Shown here: positions 24,618 to 34,322 of the stretch, one piece after another
Layout: every line of letters starts with the position of its first letter
Position numbering within the stretch: the first letter of the stretch is position 1
Assembly: GCA_951813615.1 (NCBI GenBank)
Contig: OX638377.1
Location: forward strand, 3,560,599-3,624,598
Origin: an uncultured Latescibacterota bacterium
GTDB taxonomy: Bacteria; Latescibacterota; UBA2968; UBA8231
Direction: 5' to 3'
DNA: 64,000 nt
Program-made: the position numbers and the translations under genes
The notes under the pieces: model-generated
The model's database searches: none
Told to the model about the DNA's origin: nothing
The model's input: the letters and a program-made list of their open reading frames with translations, nothing else

Positions 24618-27368
24618 GTGTCTAGGGCACTGCTTGGCTACGCTCTGTTTATCGCAATCCTGACGGTTGTATGCTCCCCACAGGACCCTTCGCAACAGCT
24701 ACAGTCGTCCCCCGCTCACCTGACGGCTGCGGAGAGTCCCCCCGTGTTATTCACCGATGTGGCAGCCCAAGTCGGCCTAGATTTCGCCAATCTCTCGGGA
24801 CGGGACAACCCGCAGCTCTTAGTGGAAACTACGGGCACTGGCGTGGCCTTCCTCGACTACGATGGCGATGGCTGGCTGGACCTCTTCTTCGTCAATGGCA
24901 CCTTGCTAGACGCGGACCCGCCACAGGCAACCAACCGCCTCTTCCACAACGAATCCGGCCCCAGCACCCAGAGGCACTTCCGCGAAGTGACCCGTCAAAG
25001 TGGCCTGCTAGCCAAGGGTTGGGGCATGGGGTGCGCTACTGGTGATATCGACAACGATGGCGATACCGACCTATTGGTGACCTATTGGGGTCCCAATCTG
25101 TTGTACCGCAATAACGGCGACAGCACCTTTGACGAAATCGCCACCCAAGCCGGAGTGGATCATCCCGGTTGGGGCACCAGTGCGGCTTTTGCCGATTTGG
25201 ATAGCGATGGCTGGCTGGACCTCTACGTGACCAACTACCTCCACATAGATTTGGATCATCCCCCCCAAGACGGCCAACCTTGCCAATACAAGGGGCTAGC
25301 CGTACCGTGCGGACCACAGGGAGTTCCAGCCCAAGCCGATGTGCTCTACCGCAACAACGGCAATGGTACCTTCGCCGATATGAGTACACGCAGTGGCCTG
25401 GACCAGTGGACCTATGCCGGTTTGGGAGTTGCGTTTGGCGACTTCGATAACGACGGCGACCTAGATATTTACGTTGCCAACGACAGCGAGCCCAATATGA
25501 TTTTGCGCAACGACGGCGACTGGTACTTCAGCGAAATCGGCCAAGCGGCCGGGGCAGCCTATAACGAGAGCGGGCGACCCCAAGCCGGCATGGGGGTCCA
25601 CAGCGGCGATTACGACAACGATGGCGATCTCGATTTGTTTGTGACCAATTTCTCCGAAGACTACAATACCCTGTACCAGAACCAATCCCCGCCGATGACT
25701 GCCTCTATGAGCTTTGTGGATGTTTCGCACGCCACCGGCTTGAGTGCCGGCGACCGGCCTTATCTGGGTTGGGCGACCGCTTTCTGGGATTACGACAACG
25801 ATGGCTGGCTGGATCTATATGTAATTAACAGCCACGTTTATCCACAGTTGGGAGTTCATGCTTCGGGATTGACCTACCGACAGCGCAACCTGCTCTATCA
25901 AAATCAGCATGGGCACTTTATAGAAGTGGGCCGCCGGGCCGGCGCAGCCTGGCAACTCGAAGCGGCCAGTCGCGCGGCGGCCCAAGGCGACTACGACAAC
26001 GATGGCGATCTCGATCTGGCTGTGGTAAACCACAACGCAGCACCAACCCTGTTGCGCAACGAGGGAGGCAACTTCAACGACTGGCTGGGTATTGAGCTAG
26101 TGGGTCATGTCAGCAACCGGGATGGCATCGGCACTAGGATCTGGATTTTTACCGCCGATCAGGTGCAAATGAGAGAAGTGTTCCGGGGTTATGGATTCCA
26201 AGGCCAACACGATCCTCGCGTGTTGATAGGCCTGGGTTCAAACAAAACCGTAGATCGAGTCGAAATACACTGGCCATCGGGCTCCCGGCAAACAATTGCT
26301 ACACCACCCGTGCGGCGCTACCTCAAAGTGCACGAGGGCCGCGATGGCTTCGAGCAAGGGCCGGCTATTCCCCCGCCCCAGAGCGACTCTCCTATCGCTT
26401 TGTCTCAGACGCCGAATCGAAACGCCGCGGATTTCGCAGCCCTCGGTAACCAATACTACCAAGCCGGACAATATGGTGAAGCCCACGCTGCCTTCTATCA
26501 AGCCCTAGCCTTGGATCCGACCCACAAGCTGGCCAACCTAGGCATGGGCACATTGCTCTATGCCGGCATGGGCGCAGCCGCTGAGGCGCTTTCATATGTG
26601 GAAGAGGCGGCTCGACGCGATTCATCATGGGCGGAAAGTTTTCTCGTTCTCGGCAAAGTCTATATGGACTTGGATCGTCCCGCGTCAGCGACCCAAGCTT
26701 TTGAGCGAGTCACCAGGCTGCGGACACAGGATTGGGAGGCGTACTTCTGGCTGGGTCGGGCCTATGAGCAAAGTAATCGTTTGACCGAAGCCGCAAATGC
26801 GTTTGGCAACGCTACCAGATGGGCACCTTGGGAACCCGAGCCGCTGTTGGAATTGGCACAGCTCTACGCAATGCAAGGTAATAAAAAAGCGGCTGGGGAA
26901 ATGAACAAACGATTTGCACGGTATCACCGACTCGCGCAACGCGTCGAATCCCTGCAGGCCCAGATTAACCGTGAGCCGCAAAACGAAAAGGCCTTTTTAG
27001 ATCTGGGTCTGGCGTATATGGAGCAAGGTAGGCTGGAGCAGGCTGCAACGCACTATCAAGGGATGGTAGACCGAGCACCGCAAAGTGCGCTTGGTCTGTA
27101 CGGCCTTGGCCTCCTCTGCTTGCGCCGCAATGACCTCCAAGGCGCTCTCGGCTATTTGCATAAAGCAGCAGTCTACGCACCAGACGACGCCGAGATTCGC
27201 GGTGCCTTGGGCCAAGCATATTTCCAGCTAGAGCGCTACGACGAAGCCGTGGTGGAGTGGGAACAAATCGCGGACACAACCCGCAGCGGCCGCATGTTGC
27301 AGCAAGCGCGTGCTCGCATAGCATCCGCAGCAGAAGGTCACCCGACCGATGCCAAAAGGGGCCGTTAG
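24618..27368 (+). CDS. CRTAC1-type FG-GAP/ASPIC-UnbV propeller fused to TPR domain
   Basis: A 916-residue exported protein. Residues 1-20 are a signal sequence ending in a cysteine (TVVC), a weak lipobox. Residues about 40-480 hold seven FG-GAP/VCBS repeats with calcium loops such as DYDGDGWLDLFFVNG, DIDNDGDTDLLVTYWG and DFDNDGDLDIYVAND. An ASPIC/UnbV domain follows (LGIELVGHVSNRDGIGTRIW to VEIHWPSGSRQTI), then TPRs from about 600 to 900. The start is GTG 24618. It precedes the tandem surface-protein array on the same strand. Seven-bladed extracellular propellers plus TPRs suggest a periplasmic or surface assembly role; the exact job is unknown. Confidence 0.9.
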   Translation: MSRALLGYALFIAILTVVCSPQDPSQQLQSSPAHLTAAESPPVLFTDVAAQVGLDFANLSGRDNPQLLVETTGTGVAFLDYDGDGWLDLFFVNGTLLDADPPQATNRLFHNESGPSTQRHFREVTRQSGLLAKGWGMGCATGDIDNDGDTDLLVTYWGPNLLYRNNGDSTFDEIATQAGVDHPGWGTSAAFADLDSDGWLDLYVTNYLHIDLDHPPQDGQPCQYKGLAVPCGPQGVPAQADVLYRNNGNGTFADMSTRSGLDQWTYAGLGVAFGDFDNDGDLDIYVANDSEPNMILRNDGDWYFSEIGQAAGAAYNESGRPQAGMGVHSGDYDNDGDLDLFVTNFSEDYNTLYQNQSPPMTASMSFVDVSHATGLSAGDRPYLGWATAFWDYDNDGWLDLYVINSHVYPQLGVHASGLTYRQRNLLYQNQHGHFIEVGRRAGAAWQLEAASRAAAQGDYDNDGDLDLAVVNHNAAPTLLRNEGGNFNDWLGIELVGHVSNRDGIGTRIWIFTADQVQMREVFRGYGFQGQHDPRVLIGLGSNKTVDRVEIHWPSGSRQTIATPPVRRYLKVHEGRDGFEQGPAIPPPQSDSPIALSQTPNRNAADFAALGNQYYQAGQYGEAHAAFYQALALDPTHKLANLGMGTLLYAGMGAAAEALSYVEEAARRDSSWAESFLVLGKVYMDLDRPASATQAFERVTRLRTQDWEAYFWLGRAYEQSNRLTEAANAFGNATRWAPWEPEPLLELAQLYAMQGNKKAAGEMNKRFARYHRLAQRVESLQAQINREPQNEKAFLDLGLAYMEQGRLEQAATHYQGMVDRAPQSALGLYGLGLLCLRRNDLQGALGYLHKAAVYAPDDAEIRGALGQAYFQLERYDEAVVEWEQIADTTRSGRMLQQARARIASAAEGHPTDAKRGR

Positions 27369-27526
27369 AAGCTTGATAAGTCCTTAGAGGCGGTCCGCCC
27401 AAAAGCGGATTGCCAGCGTCCGCTTTGGTGTACAGAGGTTACAATCTATATTCTCCCCTAGGGGAAGCGGCTTAATCCATTCCTGTTTTTTCCCTACTTC
27501 CGTTCGACCAAGACAAGGAGCGCACC

Positions 27527-29686
27527 ATGGCAGGGCTTCTGTCCTTTTTCGTTTTTGCTATGCTGTTCAGTGCTGTCCACGTATTTGGTGCAACCGAATA
27601 CCGCCTGGGCGGGATTAACGGCAACGATTGGCAGACGGCCCTGACCGCAGAGAGCTTCTTCCAGATCCGGGATGCCGACGGCCAGCCACTGCGACAAGTG
27701 CCGGTGGGGATCTCGCCCTTTGGCGCGGGAGCCGATACGCTGGTCGATTTCTCCGGCACAGCGATCCAGCCCCGTTTGATTGACTCCTCCGTCAATATCG
27801 CCCGGGCCGATGTCGACGCCAGCAAGACCGAGATCCCCCTGCCCTACATGCCCAGTTCGCGAGTCCTCACTAATAGTTGCGGTCAGGCGCAATTACATGC
27901 CAATACGATCAAGCTAATGCTGGACGGCGATCCCTCTACGGCCACCTTTCGCACCTTTGTGCAACGGGCCGGGGGCCGGCCTGGAGATGGCTTTACCTGG
28001 AGGGGGGCCGTGGTCTTTGATTTTGGTGGCGCAATCCCCATCAATCGCATCCGCTTCTATCCCCGCCTGAGTCAGCGCGAAGACCGCCAACTGATCGAAT
28101 CCCTGCGGGAACCGACTCCGGATATCGAGAGCTTTGGCCAAGACAGTTTCCTCGACAATTTCCTCGCTTGGTACGAGATCCGCACCGGCGATAACTCGGT
28201 CGTCTTTGCCCCAGATCCATGTAGCGGCACCAGCACCTTCCTATTTGACAGCTCCAAGCGCGACATCGGCGCTGTGGCTACCAGCAAGCGACGCACGGTC
28301 TTGGGCAACTTGCGGTGGGTGCGGAGCGGCGATCCCCTGCTGACGGTGCTGGAATCCACCCGTGAAAACCTCGACCCCGTCGTCGACCTGCGCTTCCCCA
28401 CGCGCACGGTCCGCTGGCTTACCCTGCGCGCCTTTCCCCTGCGCGACTATGAAATCGCCGAATTCGAGATCTACGGCGATGGCTACGTCCCCGAGACAAC
28501 CTACCTCACGCCCATCCTCGACTTCGGACAAGCCGTCACCTGGGGCAAAATACGCTGGGAAGGCGAAATGCCCGAAGGCACCCGCATCGAGATCCGCACC
28601 CGCACCGGTCACACCCCCGATCCGCTGCTCTACTTCGCACCCAATATCAACGACGACCTCGTATCCATCACCCGCGACGAACACGCCAAAATCGATATCG
28701 CCGCCCGGCTAGTCCCTACCTACGATGCCGACAACTGGAGCTTCTGGTCGTCGCCCTACGAGTTTGCCGCTGGCCTGCGCAACCCCGACCAGCCGGCTAA
28801 CGCCTGGCAAGATGGCATGCTGCTTTTGTCGCCTGGACCCAGCCAATACATCCAACTCGCCATCAAGCTCTTCGCGGAGCTCAACGCAGCCCCTCGCCTA
28901 GACCAACTGACTCTGCAATTAAGCGAAACCCTGTCGGCACAGGCGCTCGTCGGCGAGATTTGGCCTATCGAGGTCTCCTCCTTTGAACCAACCCCTTTCA
29001 CCTATGTGGTCTTGCCCACCCTCAACGACGACAATGCCGGCTTTGACCGCCTAGAAATCCTCACCCATGTCCGGGCGCACGCGGTGCGCGCCGTGCGTCT
29101 CGATGGCCAGCCAGTGGATTTAGACCAGTTCGTCCCGCACCTGCTCGACGATCGCCTTATTGTGTCCTTCCCACCACTGACCGGCAGCGCCGACAACTTC
29201 AAGCAGGTCGAGGTCGACTTCGAGGTACCGGTGCTGCGCTTTGGCACCGAGTTTAGCGGTTGGGTGTTCAGCAGCACAGATTCCGACCAGATCCGGCAGC
29301 GGATTGATCCGGGCAACGCCACCTTTCGCTTTGCCGGCGACTTGCTGGCGGTCAACACGCCGGTGGGGGGCGATTTGCTGGTGGATGTCCAGGTGCCCCG
29401 AGTGTTCACCCCTAATGGTGACGGGATCAACGAGACTTTGACCATCGCCTACAAGCTGCGCGAGGTCACCGCCGACCGGCCGGTGCAGGTGCGCATCTAC
29501 GATTTGGCGGGTCGGCTGGTGGCGCATCTGCCGGAGTTCAAGACACGCAGCGGGGTGTTCACTCAGCAGTGGAATGGCCGCAATGCACAGGACGCTTTGG
29601 TTCAGCCCGGCACTTATATCTACGAATTGACCCTCGATTCCGAGGAGCAATACACCCAACAGGGCGTCTTTGCCGTTGCTTATTGA
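27527..29686 (+). CDS. secreted surface protein, FlgD-like C-terminal domain (tandem copy 1)
   Basis: A 719-residue protein with signal peptide (residues 1-23), mature N-terminus ATEYRLGG, a discoidin-like segment (IKLMLDGDPSTATFRTFVQR to IRFYPRL, then WLTLRAFPLRDYEIAEFEIY), and a core module starting VGEIWPIEVSSFEPTPFTYV. The last 100 residues are VFTPNGDGINETLTIAYKL followed by a FlgD-like Ig fold (VRIYDLAGRLVAHL, PGTYIYELTLD) ending in VAY. This C-terminus is of the type used for sorting to the surface in FCB bacteria. An AAGGAG site precedes the ATG. It is nearly identical to the next two genes except in two short cysteine-bearing segments. The ligand is unknown; discoidin modules usually bind glycans or lipids. 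Confidence 0.88.
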   Translation: MAGLLSFFVFAMLFSAVHVFGATEYRLGGINGNDWQTALTAESFFQIRDADGQPLRQVPVGISPFGAGADTLVDFSGTAIQPRLIDSSVNIARADVDASKTEIPLPYMPSSRVLTNSCGQAQLHANTIKLMLDGDPSTATFRTFVQRAGGRPGDGFTWRGAVVFDFGGAIPINRIRFYPRLSQREDRQLIESLREPTPDIESFGQDSFLDNFLAWYEIRTGDNSVVFAPDPCSGTSTFLFDSSKRDIGAVATSKRRTVLGNLRWVRSGDPLLTVLESTRENLDPVVDLRFPTRTVRWLTLRAFPLRDYEIAEFEIYGDGYVPETTYLTPILDFGQAVTWGKIRWEGEMPEGTRIEIRTRTGHTPDPLLYFAPNINDDLVSITRDEHAKIDIAARLVPTYDADNWSFWSSPYEFAAGLRNPDQPANAWQDGMLLLSPGPSQYIQLAIKLFAELNAAPRLDQLTLQLSETLSAQALVGEIWPIEVSSFEPTPFTYVVLPTLNDDNAGFDRLEILTHVRAHAVRAVRLDGQPVDLDQFVPHLLDDRLIVSFPPLTGSADNFKQVEVDFEVPVLRFGTEFSGWVFSSTDSDQIRQRIDPGNATFRFAGDLLAVNTPVGGDLLVDVQVPRVFTPNGDGINETLTIAYKLREVTADRPVQVRIYDLAGRLVAHLPEFKTRSGVFTQQWNGRNAQDALVQPGTYIYELTLDSEEQYTQQGVFAVAY

Positions 29687-29767
29687 AACTGGAAGCGTGG
29701 AGGAGATCTGTTTCAAATCACTGAGCTTGGGTGTATACTTACTCTTCACAACCTTTGAACTGCATAC

Positions 29768-31963
29768 TTGTATTGGCAAAACAGCAAGGAGCGAGTCATG
29801 GCAGGTATCATGTTGCTCTGTTTTTGCGGCGTCTTGCTGGGTGCTGTGCCTGTGTTGGGGGGGACGGAATACCGCTTGGGCGGAACCGATGGCAACCCCT
29901 GGCAGGCCATTCTAGCCGGGGAAAGCGCCTACCAAGCTTTTGCCGCCGACGGCCAAGCCGAGCGCCAAGTATCGGTGGGGGTTTCGCCCTTTGGCGCGGG
30001 GGCCGATACCTTGATCGACTTTTCTGGCACCTCGATCCAACCTCGGCTCATTGATCCCAGTATCAATATCGCCCGGGCCGATGTGGACGCCGGCAGGACC
30101 ACCATTCCCTTGCCCTATATCCCCGGCTCTAGGGTCCTGAGCACGGATCACTGTATTGCTTGGGGCAATTTTCAACCTTCGATCAAGCTAATGCTGGACG
30201 GCGATCCGACTACGGCCGCCTTCCGCACCTTTGTCCAACGGGTCGGCTCGCCGCCGGGCGTGGGCTACACCTGGACCAATTCCGTGGTATTCGATTTTGG
30301 TGCTGGTGTACCCATCAACCGCATCCGCTTCTTTCCCCGCCTGAGTCGGCGGGAGGATCACCAGTTGATTGAGACCATGGACGTGCCCACGCCGGAGGTA
30401 GAGACCTTTGGCGAAGACAGCTTCTTGGCCAACTTCCTCGCCTGGTATGAGCTCCGCACTGGCGACAATTCGGTCGTCTTTGCCCCGGATCCCTGCAGCG
30501 GTAGCGGCAGCCTCACCTGTAGCGTGTGTAAAGCGGGGATTTCCAGCGATGTAGCGACGAGCAAGCGGCGCACGGTCTTGGGCGACTTGCGCTGGGTGCG
30601 CAATAGCGACCCCCTGCTGACCGTACTCGAATCTACCCGCGAAAACCTCGACCCCATCGTCGATATGCGCTTCCCCACGCGCACGGTCCGCTGGCTCACC
30701 CTGCGCACCTTCCCCCTGCGCGACTACGAAATCGCCGAATTCGAAATCTACGGCGACGGCTACGTCCAAGAGACGACCTATCTCACGCCCATCCTCGACT
30801 TCGGCCAAGCCGTCACCTGGGGTAAAATCCGCTGGGAAGGACAGGTGCCCGCCGGCACCCGCATCGAGATTCGCACCCGCACCGGCCACACCCCCGATCC
30901 ACTGCTCTACTTCGCGCCCAATATCAACGACGAACTCATCCCCATCACCCGCGCCCAATACGACAAAATCGACAGAGCCGCTCAACTGCTTCCTACCTAC
31001 GACGCCGATAACTGGAGCTTCTGGTCATCGCCCTACGAGTTTGCCGCCGGCCAGCGCAACCCCGACCAGCCGGCTAACGCCTGGCAGGACGGCATGCTGC
31101 TTTTGTCACCCGGTCCCAGCCAATACATCCAACTCGCCATCAAACTCTTCGCCGACTTCAACGCAGCCCCTCGCCTGGACCAACTCACCCTGCAGTTGAG
31201 CGAAACCCTGTCGGCGCAAGCCCTCGTCGGCGAAATCTGGCCTATTGAGGTCTCCTCCTTTGAACCAACCCCTTTCACCTATGTGGTCTTGCCCACCCTC
31301 AGCGACGACAACGCCGGCTTTGACCGCTTGGAAATCCTCACCCATGTCCAAGCACACGCGGTGCGCGCCGTGCGTCTCGATGGCCAGCCAGTGGACCTGG
31401 ATCAGTTCGTCCCGCACCTGCTCGACGATCGCCTTATTGTGTCCTTCCCACCGCTGACGGGCAGCGCTGACAGCTTCAAGCAGGTCGAGGTCGACTTCGA
31501 GGTGCCGGTGCTGCGCTTTGGCACCGAGTTCAGCGGGTGGGTGTTCAACAGCACGGATCCGGATCAGATCCGCCAGCGCATCGACCCGGGCAATGCCACC
31601 TTCCGCTTTGCCGGCGACTTGCTGGCGGTCAACACGCCGGTGGGGGGTGATTTGCTGGTGGATGTGCAGGTACCCCAAGTGTTTACCCCCAACGGCGATG
31701 GGATCAATGAGACCTTGCCGATCACCTACAAGCTGCGCGAGGTCACCGCCGACCGGCCGCTGCAGGTGCGCATCTACGATTTGGCGGGTCGGCTGGTGGC
31801 GCATCTGCCAGAGTTCAAGGCGCGCAGCGGGGCCTTTATCCAGGCGTGGGATGGCCGCGACGGGCAGAATGCCTTAGTCCAGCCCGGCACCTATATCTAC
31901 GAATTGACCTTGGATTCTGAGGAGCAGCACACCCAGCGCGGCGTTTTTGCCGTCGCCTATTGA
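29768..31963 (+). CDS. secreted surface protein, FlgD-like C-terminal domain (tandem copy 2)
   Basis: A 731-residue paralogue of its neighbours with the same order: signal peptide (FCGVLLGAVPVLGG), TEYRLGG start, discoidin-like region, VGEIWPIEV core and PNGDGINE/FlgD-like end. Two segments differ sharply from copies 1 and 3: LSTDHCIAWGNFQ near residue 122 and DPCSGSGSLTCSVCKAGISS near 245, the latter with extra cysteines. ATG 29768 has the longest frame, but ATG 29798, behind an AAGGAG-like site, gives the signal peptide MAGIMLLCFCGV aligned with copy 3 and is the better start. The upstream intergenic DNA is a copy of that before gene 3, including a TATACT box. Confidence 0.86.
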   Translation: MYWQNSKERVMAGIMLLCFCGVLLGAVPVLGGTEYRLGGTDGNPWQAILAGESAYQAFAADGQAERQVSVGVSPFGAGADTLIDFSGTSIQPRLIDPSINIARADVDAGRTTIPLPYIPGSRVLSTDHCIAWGNFQPSIKLMLDGDPTTAAFRTFVQRVGSPPGVGYTWTNSVVFDFGAGVPINRIRFFPRLSRREDHQLIETMDVPTPEVETFGEDSFLANFLAWYELRTGDNSVVFAPDPCSGSGSLTCSVCKAGISSDVATSKRRTVLGDLRWVRNSDPLLTVLESTRENLDPIVDMRFPTRTVRWLTLRTFPLRDYEIAEFEIYGDGYVQETTYLTPILDFGQAVTWGKIRWEGQVPAGTRIEIRTRTGHTPDPLLYFAPNINDELIPITRAQYDKIDRAAQLLPTYDADNWSFWSSPYEFAAGQRNPDQPANAWQDGMLLLSPGPSQYIQLAIKLFADFNAAPRLDQLTLQLSETLSAQALVGEIWPIEVSSFEPTPFTYVVLPTLSDDNAGFDRLEILTHVQAHAVRAVRLDGQPVDLDQFVPHLLDDRLIVSFPPLTGSADSFKQVEVDFEVPVLRFGTEFSGWVFNSTDPDQIRQRIDPGNATFRFAGDLLAVNTPVGGDLLVDVQVPQVFTPNGDGINETLPITYKLREVTADRPLQVRIYDLAGRLVAHLPEFKARSGAFIQAWDGRDGQNALVQPGTYIYELTLDSEEQHTQRGVFAVAY

Positions 31964-32077
31964 AACTGGAAGCGTGGAAGAAATTTTGTTTCAAACCGCT
32001 TCAGCTTGGGCATATACTTAATCTTCGCAACCTTTGGACTGCACGCTTGTATTGGTTAATCAAGCAAGGAGGAAGTT

Positions 32078-34234
32078 ATGGCAGGCATAGTGTTGCTCTG
32101 TTTTTGCAGCGTCTTGCTCGGTGCTGCGCCTGTGTTAGGAGGGACGGAATACCGTCTAGGCGGACCCGATGGCAACCCTTGGCAGGCCATCCTAGCCGGA
32201 GAAAGCGTCTACCAGGCTTTTGCTGCCGACGGCCAAGTTGAGCGCCAAGTATCGGTGGGGATTGCGCCCTTTGGGGCGGGAGCCGATACCTTGATCGACT
32301 TTTCCGGCACTTCGATTCAGCCTCGGCTCATTGACCCCAGCGTCAATATCGCCCAGGCCGATGTCGAAGCCGGCAGGGCCACCATCCCCTTGCCCTATAT
32401 CCCCGGCTCCAGAGTCCTCAACAACAATAGTTGCTGGTCCTGGGGCAACATGCAACCCTCGATCAAGCTGATGCTGGATGGCGACCCGACCACGGCCGCC
32501 TTTCGCACCTTTGTCCAACGAGTCGGCGCGCCGCCGGGCGTGGGCTATGGCTGGAGCAATTCCGTGATATTCGATTTTGGAACTGGTGTGCCGATCAACC
32601 GCATCCGCTTCTATCCCCGCCTGAGCCGGCGGGAAGACCGCCCGTTAATCGAGACCATGCGCCCTCCCACCCCCGCCGTCGAAACCTTTGGCGAAGACAG
32701 CTTCCTCGACAATTTCCTCGCTTGGTACGAGATCCGCACCGGCGATAATTCGATTGTCTTTGCCAATGACTCATGCAATGCCAACGACTACGGCAGTGGC
32801 GGAGCTCGCAATAGAAACGTTGTGGCCACCAGCAAGCGGCGCACCGTGCTGGGCGACTTGACCTGGGTGCGCAATGGCGACCCCAGACTAACGGTGCTGA
32901 AAACCACCCGCGAAAACCTCGACCCCGTCGTCGATCTGCGCTTCCCTATCCGCTCGGTGCGCTGGCTCACCCTGCGCGCCTTTCCCCTGCGCGACTACGA
33001 GATCGCCGAATTCGAAATCTATGGCGACGGCTACGTCCAAGAGGCCACCTACCTCACCCCCATCCTCGACTTCGGCCAAGCCGTCACCTGGGGCAAAATA
33101 CGCTGGGAAGGCGAAGTGCCCGCTGGCACCCGCATCGAGATTCGCACCCGCACCGGCCACACTCCCGATCCACTGCTTTACTTCGCGCCCAATATCAACG
33201 ACGACCTCATACCCATCACCCGCGCTCAATACGACGCAATCGATATCGCCGTTCAATTACTTCCCATCTACGATGCCGACCACTGGAGCTTCTGGTCGTC
33301 GCCCTACGAGTTTGCCGCCGGCCAACGCAACCCCAACCAATCCGCCAGCGCCTGGGAGGATGGAATCCTGCTTTTGTCGCCCGGTCCCAGCCGCTACATC
33401 CAAATCGCCATCAAGCTCTTCGCCGACTTCCATGTGGCACCTCACATCGACCAACTCACCTTGCAGTTGAGCGAAATCCTGTCGGCGCAGGCCCTCGTCG
33501 GCGAGATCTGGCCGATCGAGGTCGCCTCCTTTGAACCCACCCCCTTTACCTATGTCGTGCTGCCTACCCTCAGCGACGACAATGCTGGCTTCGACCGCTT
33601 GGAAATCCTCACCCACGTCCAAGCACACGCGGTGCGCGAGGTGCGCATCGATGGCCAGCCAGTGGACTTAGAGCAGTTCGTCCCGCACCTGCTCGACGAT
33701 CGCCTGATTGTGTCCTTCCCCCCGCTGACCGGCAGCGCCGACAGCTTCAAGCAGGTCGAGGTCGACTTCGACGTGCCGGTGCTGCGCTTTGGCACCGAGT
33801 TCAGTGGTTGGGTCTTCAGCAGCACCGATCCCGATCAGATCCGGCAGCGCATCGATCCGGGCAATGCCACCTTCCGCTTTGCTGGCGACTTGCTGGCCGT
33901 CAATACGCCGGTGGGCGGCGATCTGCTGGTGGATGTGCGGGTGCCCGAGGTGTTCACCCCCAACGGCGACGGGATCAACGAGACGTTGACTATCGCCTAC
34001 AAGCTGCGCGAAGTCACCGCCGACCGGCCAGTGCAGGTACGCATCTACGACTTGGCGGGTCGGCTAGTGGCGCACCTGCCCGTGTTCAAGGCCCGCAGTG
34101 GTGTCTTCATCCAAGAGTGGCATGGCCGCGACGGGCAGGACGCCTTAGTCCAACCCGGCACTTATATCTACGAATTGACGCTCGACTCCGAGGAGCAATA
34201 CACCCAACGCGGCGTCTTTGCCGTCGCTTACTAG
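32078..34234 (+). CDS. secreted surface protein, FlgD-like C-terminal domain (tandem copy 3)
   Basis: A 718-residue paralogue with GGAGG before the ATG and signal peptide MAGIVLLCFCSVLLGAAP. Domain order matches copies 1 and 2. Variable segments read LNNNSCWSWGNMQ near residue 115 and NDSCNANDYGSGGARNRN near 230. In the discoidin-like and terminal domains it is almost the same as copy 2, indicating recent duplication or gene conversion. It is the last gene before the convergent minus-strand operon that carries three more distant family members. Confidence 0.88.
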   Translation: MAGIVLLCFCSVLLGAAPVLGGTEYRLGGPDGNPWQAILAGESVYQAFAADGQVERQVSVGIAPFGAGADTLIDFSGTSIQPRLIDPSVNIAQADVEAGRATIPLPYIPGSRVLNNNSCWSWGNMQPSIKLMLDGDPTTAAFRTFVQRVGAPPGVGYGWSNSVIFDFGTGVPINRIRFYPRLSRREDRPLIETMRPPTPAVETFGEDSFLDNFLAWYEIRTGDNSIVFANDSCNANDYGSGGARNRNVVATSKRRTVLGDLTWVRNGDPRLTVLKTTRENLDPVVDLRFPIRSVRWLTLRAFPLRDYEIAEFEIYGDGYVQEATYLTPILDFGQAVTWGKIRWEGEVPAGTRIEIRTRTGHTPDPLLYFAPNINDDLIPITRAQYDAIDIAVQLLPIYDADHWSFWSSPYEFAAGQRNPNQSASAWEDGILLLSPGPSRYIQIAIKLFADFHVAPHIDQLTLQLSEILSAQALVGEIWPIEVASFEPTPFTYVVLPTLSDDNAGFDRLEILTHVQAHAVREVRIDGQPVDLEQFVPHLLDDRLIVSFPPLTGSADSFKQVEVDFDVPVLRFGTEFSGWVFSSTDPDQIRQRIDPGNATFRFAGDLLAVNTPVGGDLLVDVRVPEVFTPNGDGINETLTIAYKLREVTADRPVQVRIYDLAGRLVAHLPVFKARSGVFIQEWHGRDGQDALVQPGTYIYELTLDSEEQYTQRGVFAVAY

Positions 34235-34322
34235 TCTCCCGTCTCAGCGCAGGGTGATGATTCTGACTCTGAGGCTCTCGGCTCAGATTGCAAGAATAGA
34301 ACGCGCCCAACGATCTCTCAGC

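Larger units (their letters stand above)
27527..34234 (+). repeat. tandem triplication of a surface-protein gene with its leader
   Basis: Three head-to-tail genes of about 2.2 kb share long stretches of near-identical DNA. The spacers 29687-29767 and 31964-32077 are also homologous: both begin TTGAAACTGGAAGCGTGGA and contain TATACTTA before a ribosome site, so each copy probably has its own promoter. Differences concentrate in two short windows of the coding sequence. Long repeats like these invite recombination, copy-number change and assembly errors. Confidence 0.85.

Noticed and set aside
27395..27431. Inverted repeat CCAAAAGCGGA / TCCGCTTTGG after the propeller-TPR gene
   Set aside because: One-base bulge and no T run follow, so it was not called a terminator.
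29120..29779. Minus-strand frames opposite the tandem surface genes
   Set aside because: They recur in the same place in each copy only because the copies are near-identical; no independent coding evidence.
34235..34322. Short CTGAG/CTCAG repeat between the tandem array and the convergent operon
   Set aside because: Only about 6 bp with no T run; too weak to call a terminator.
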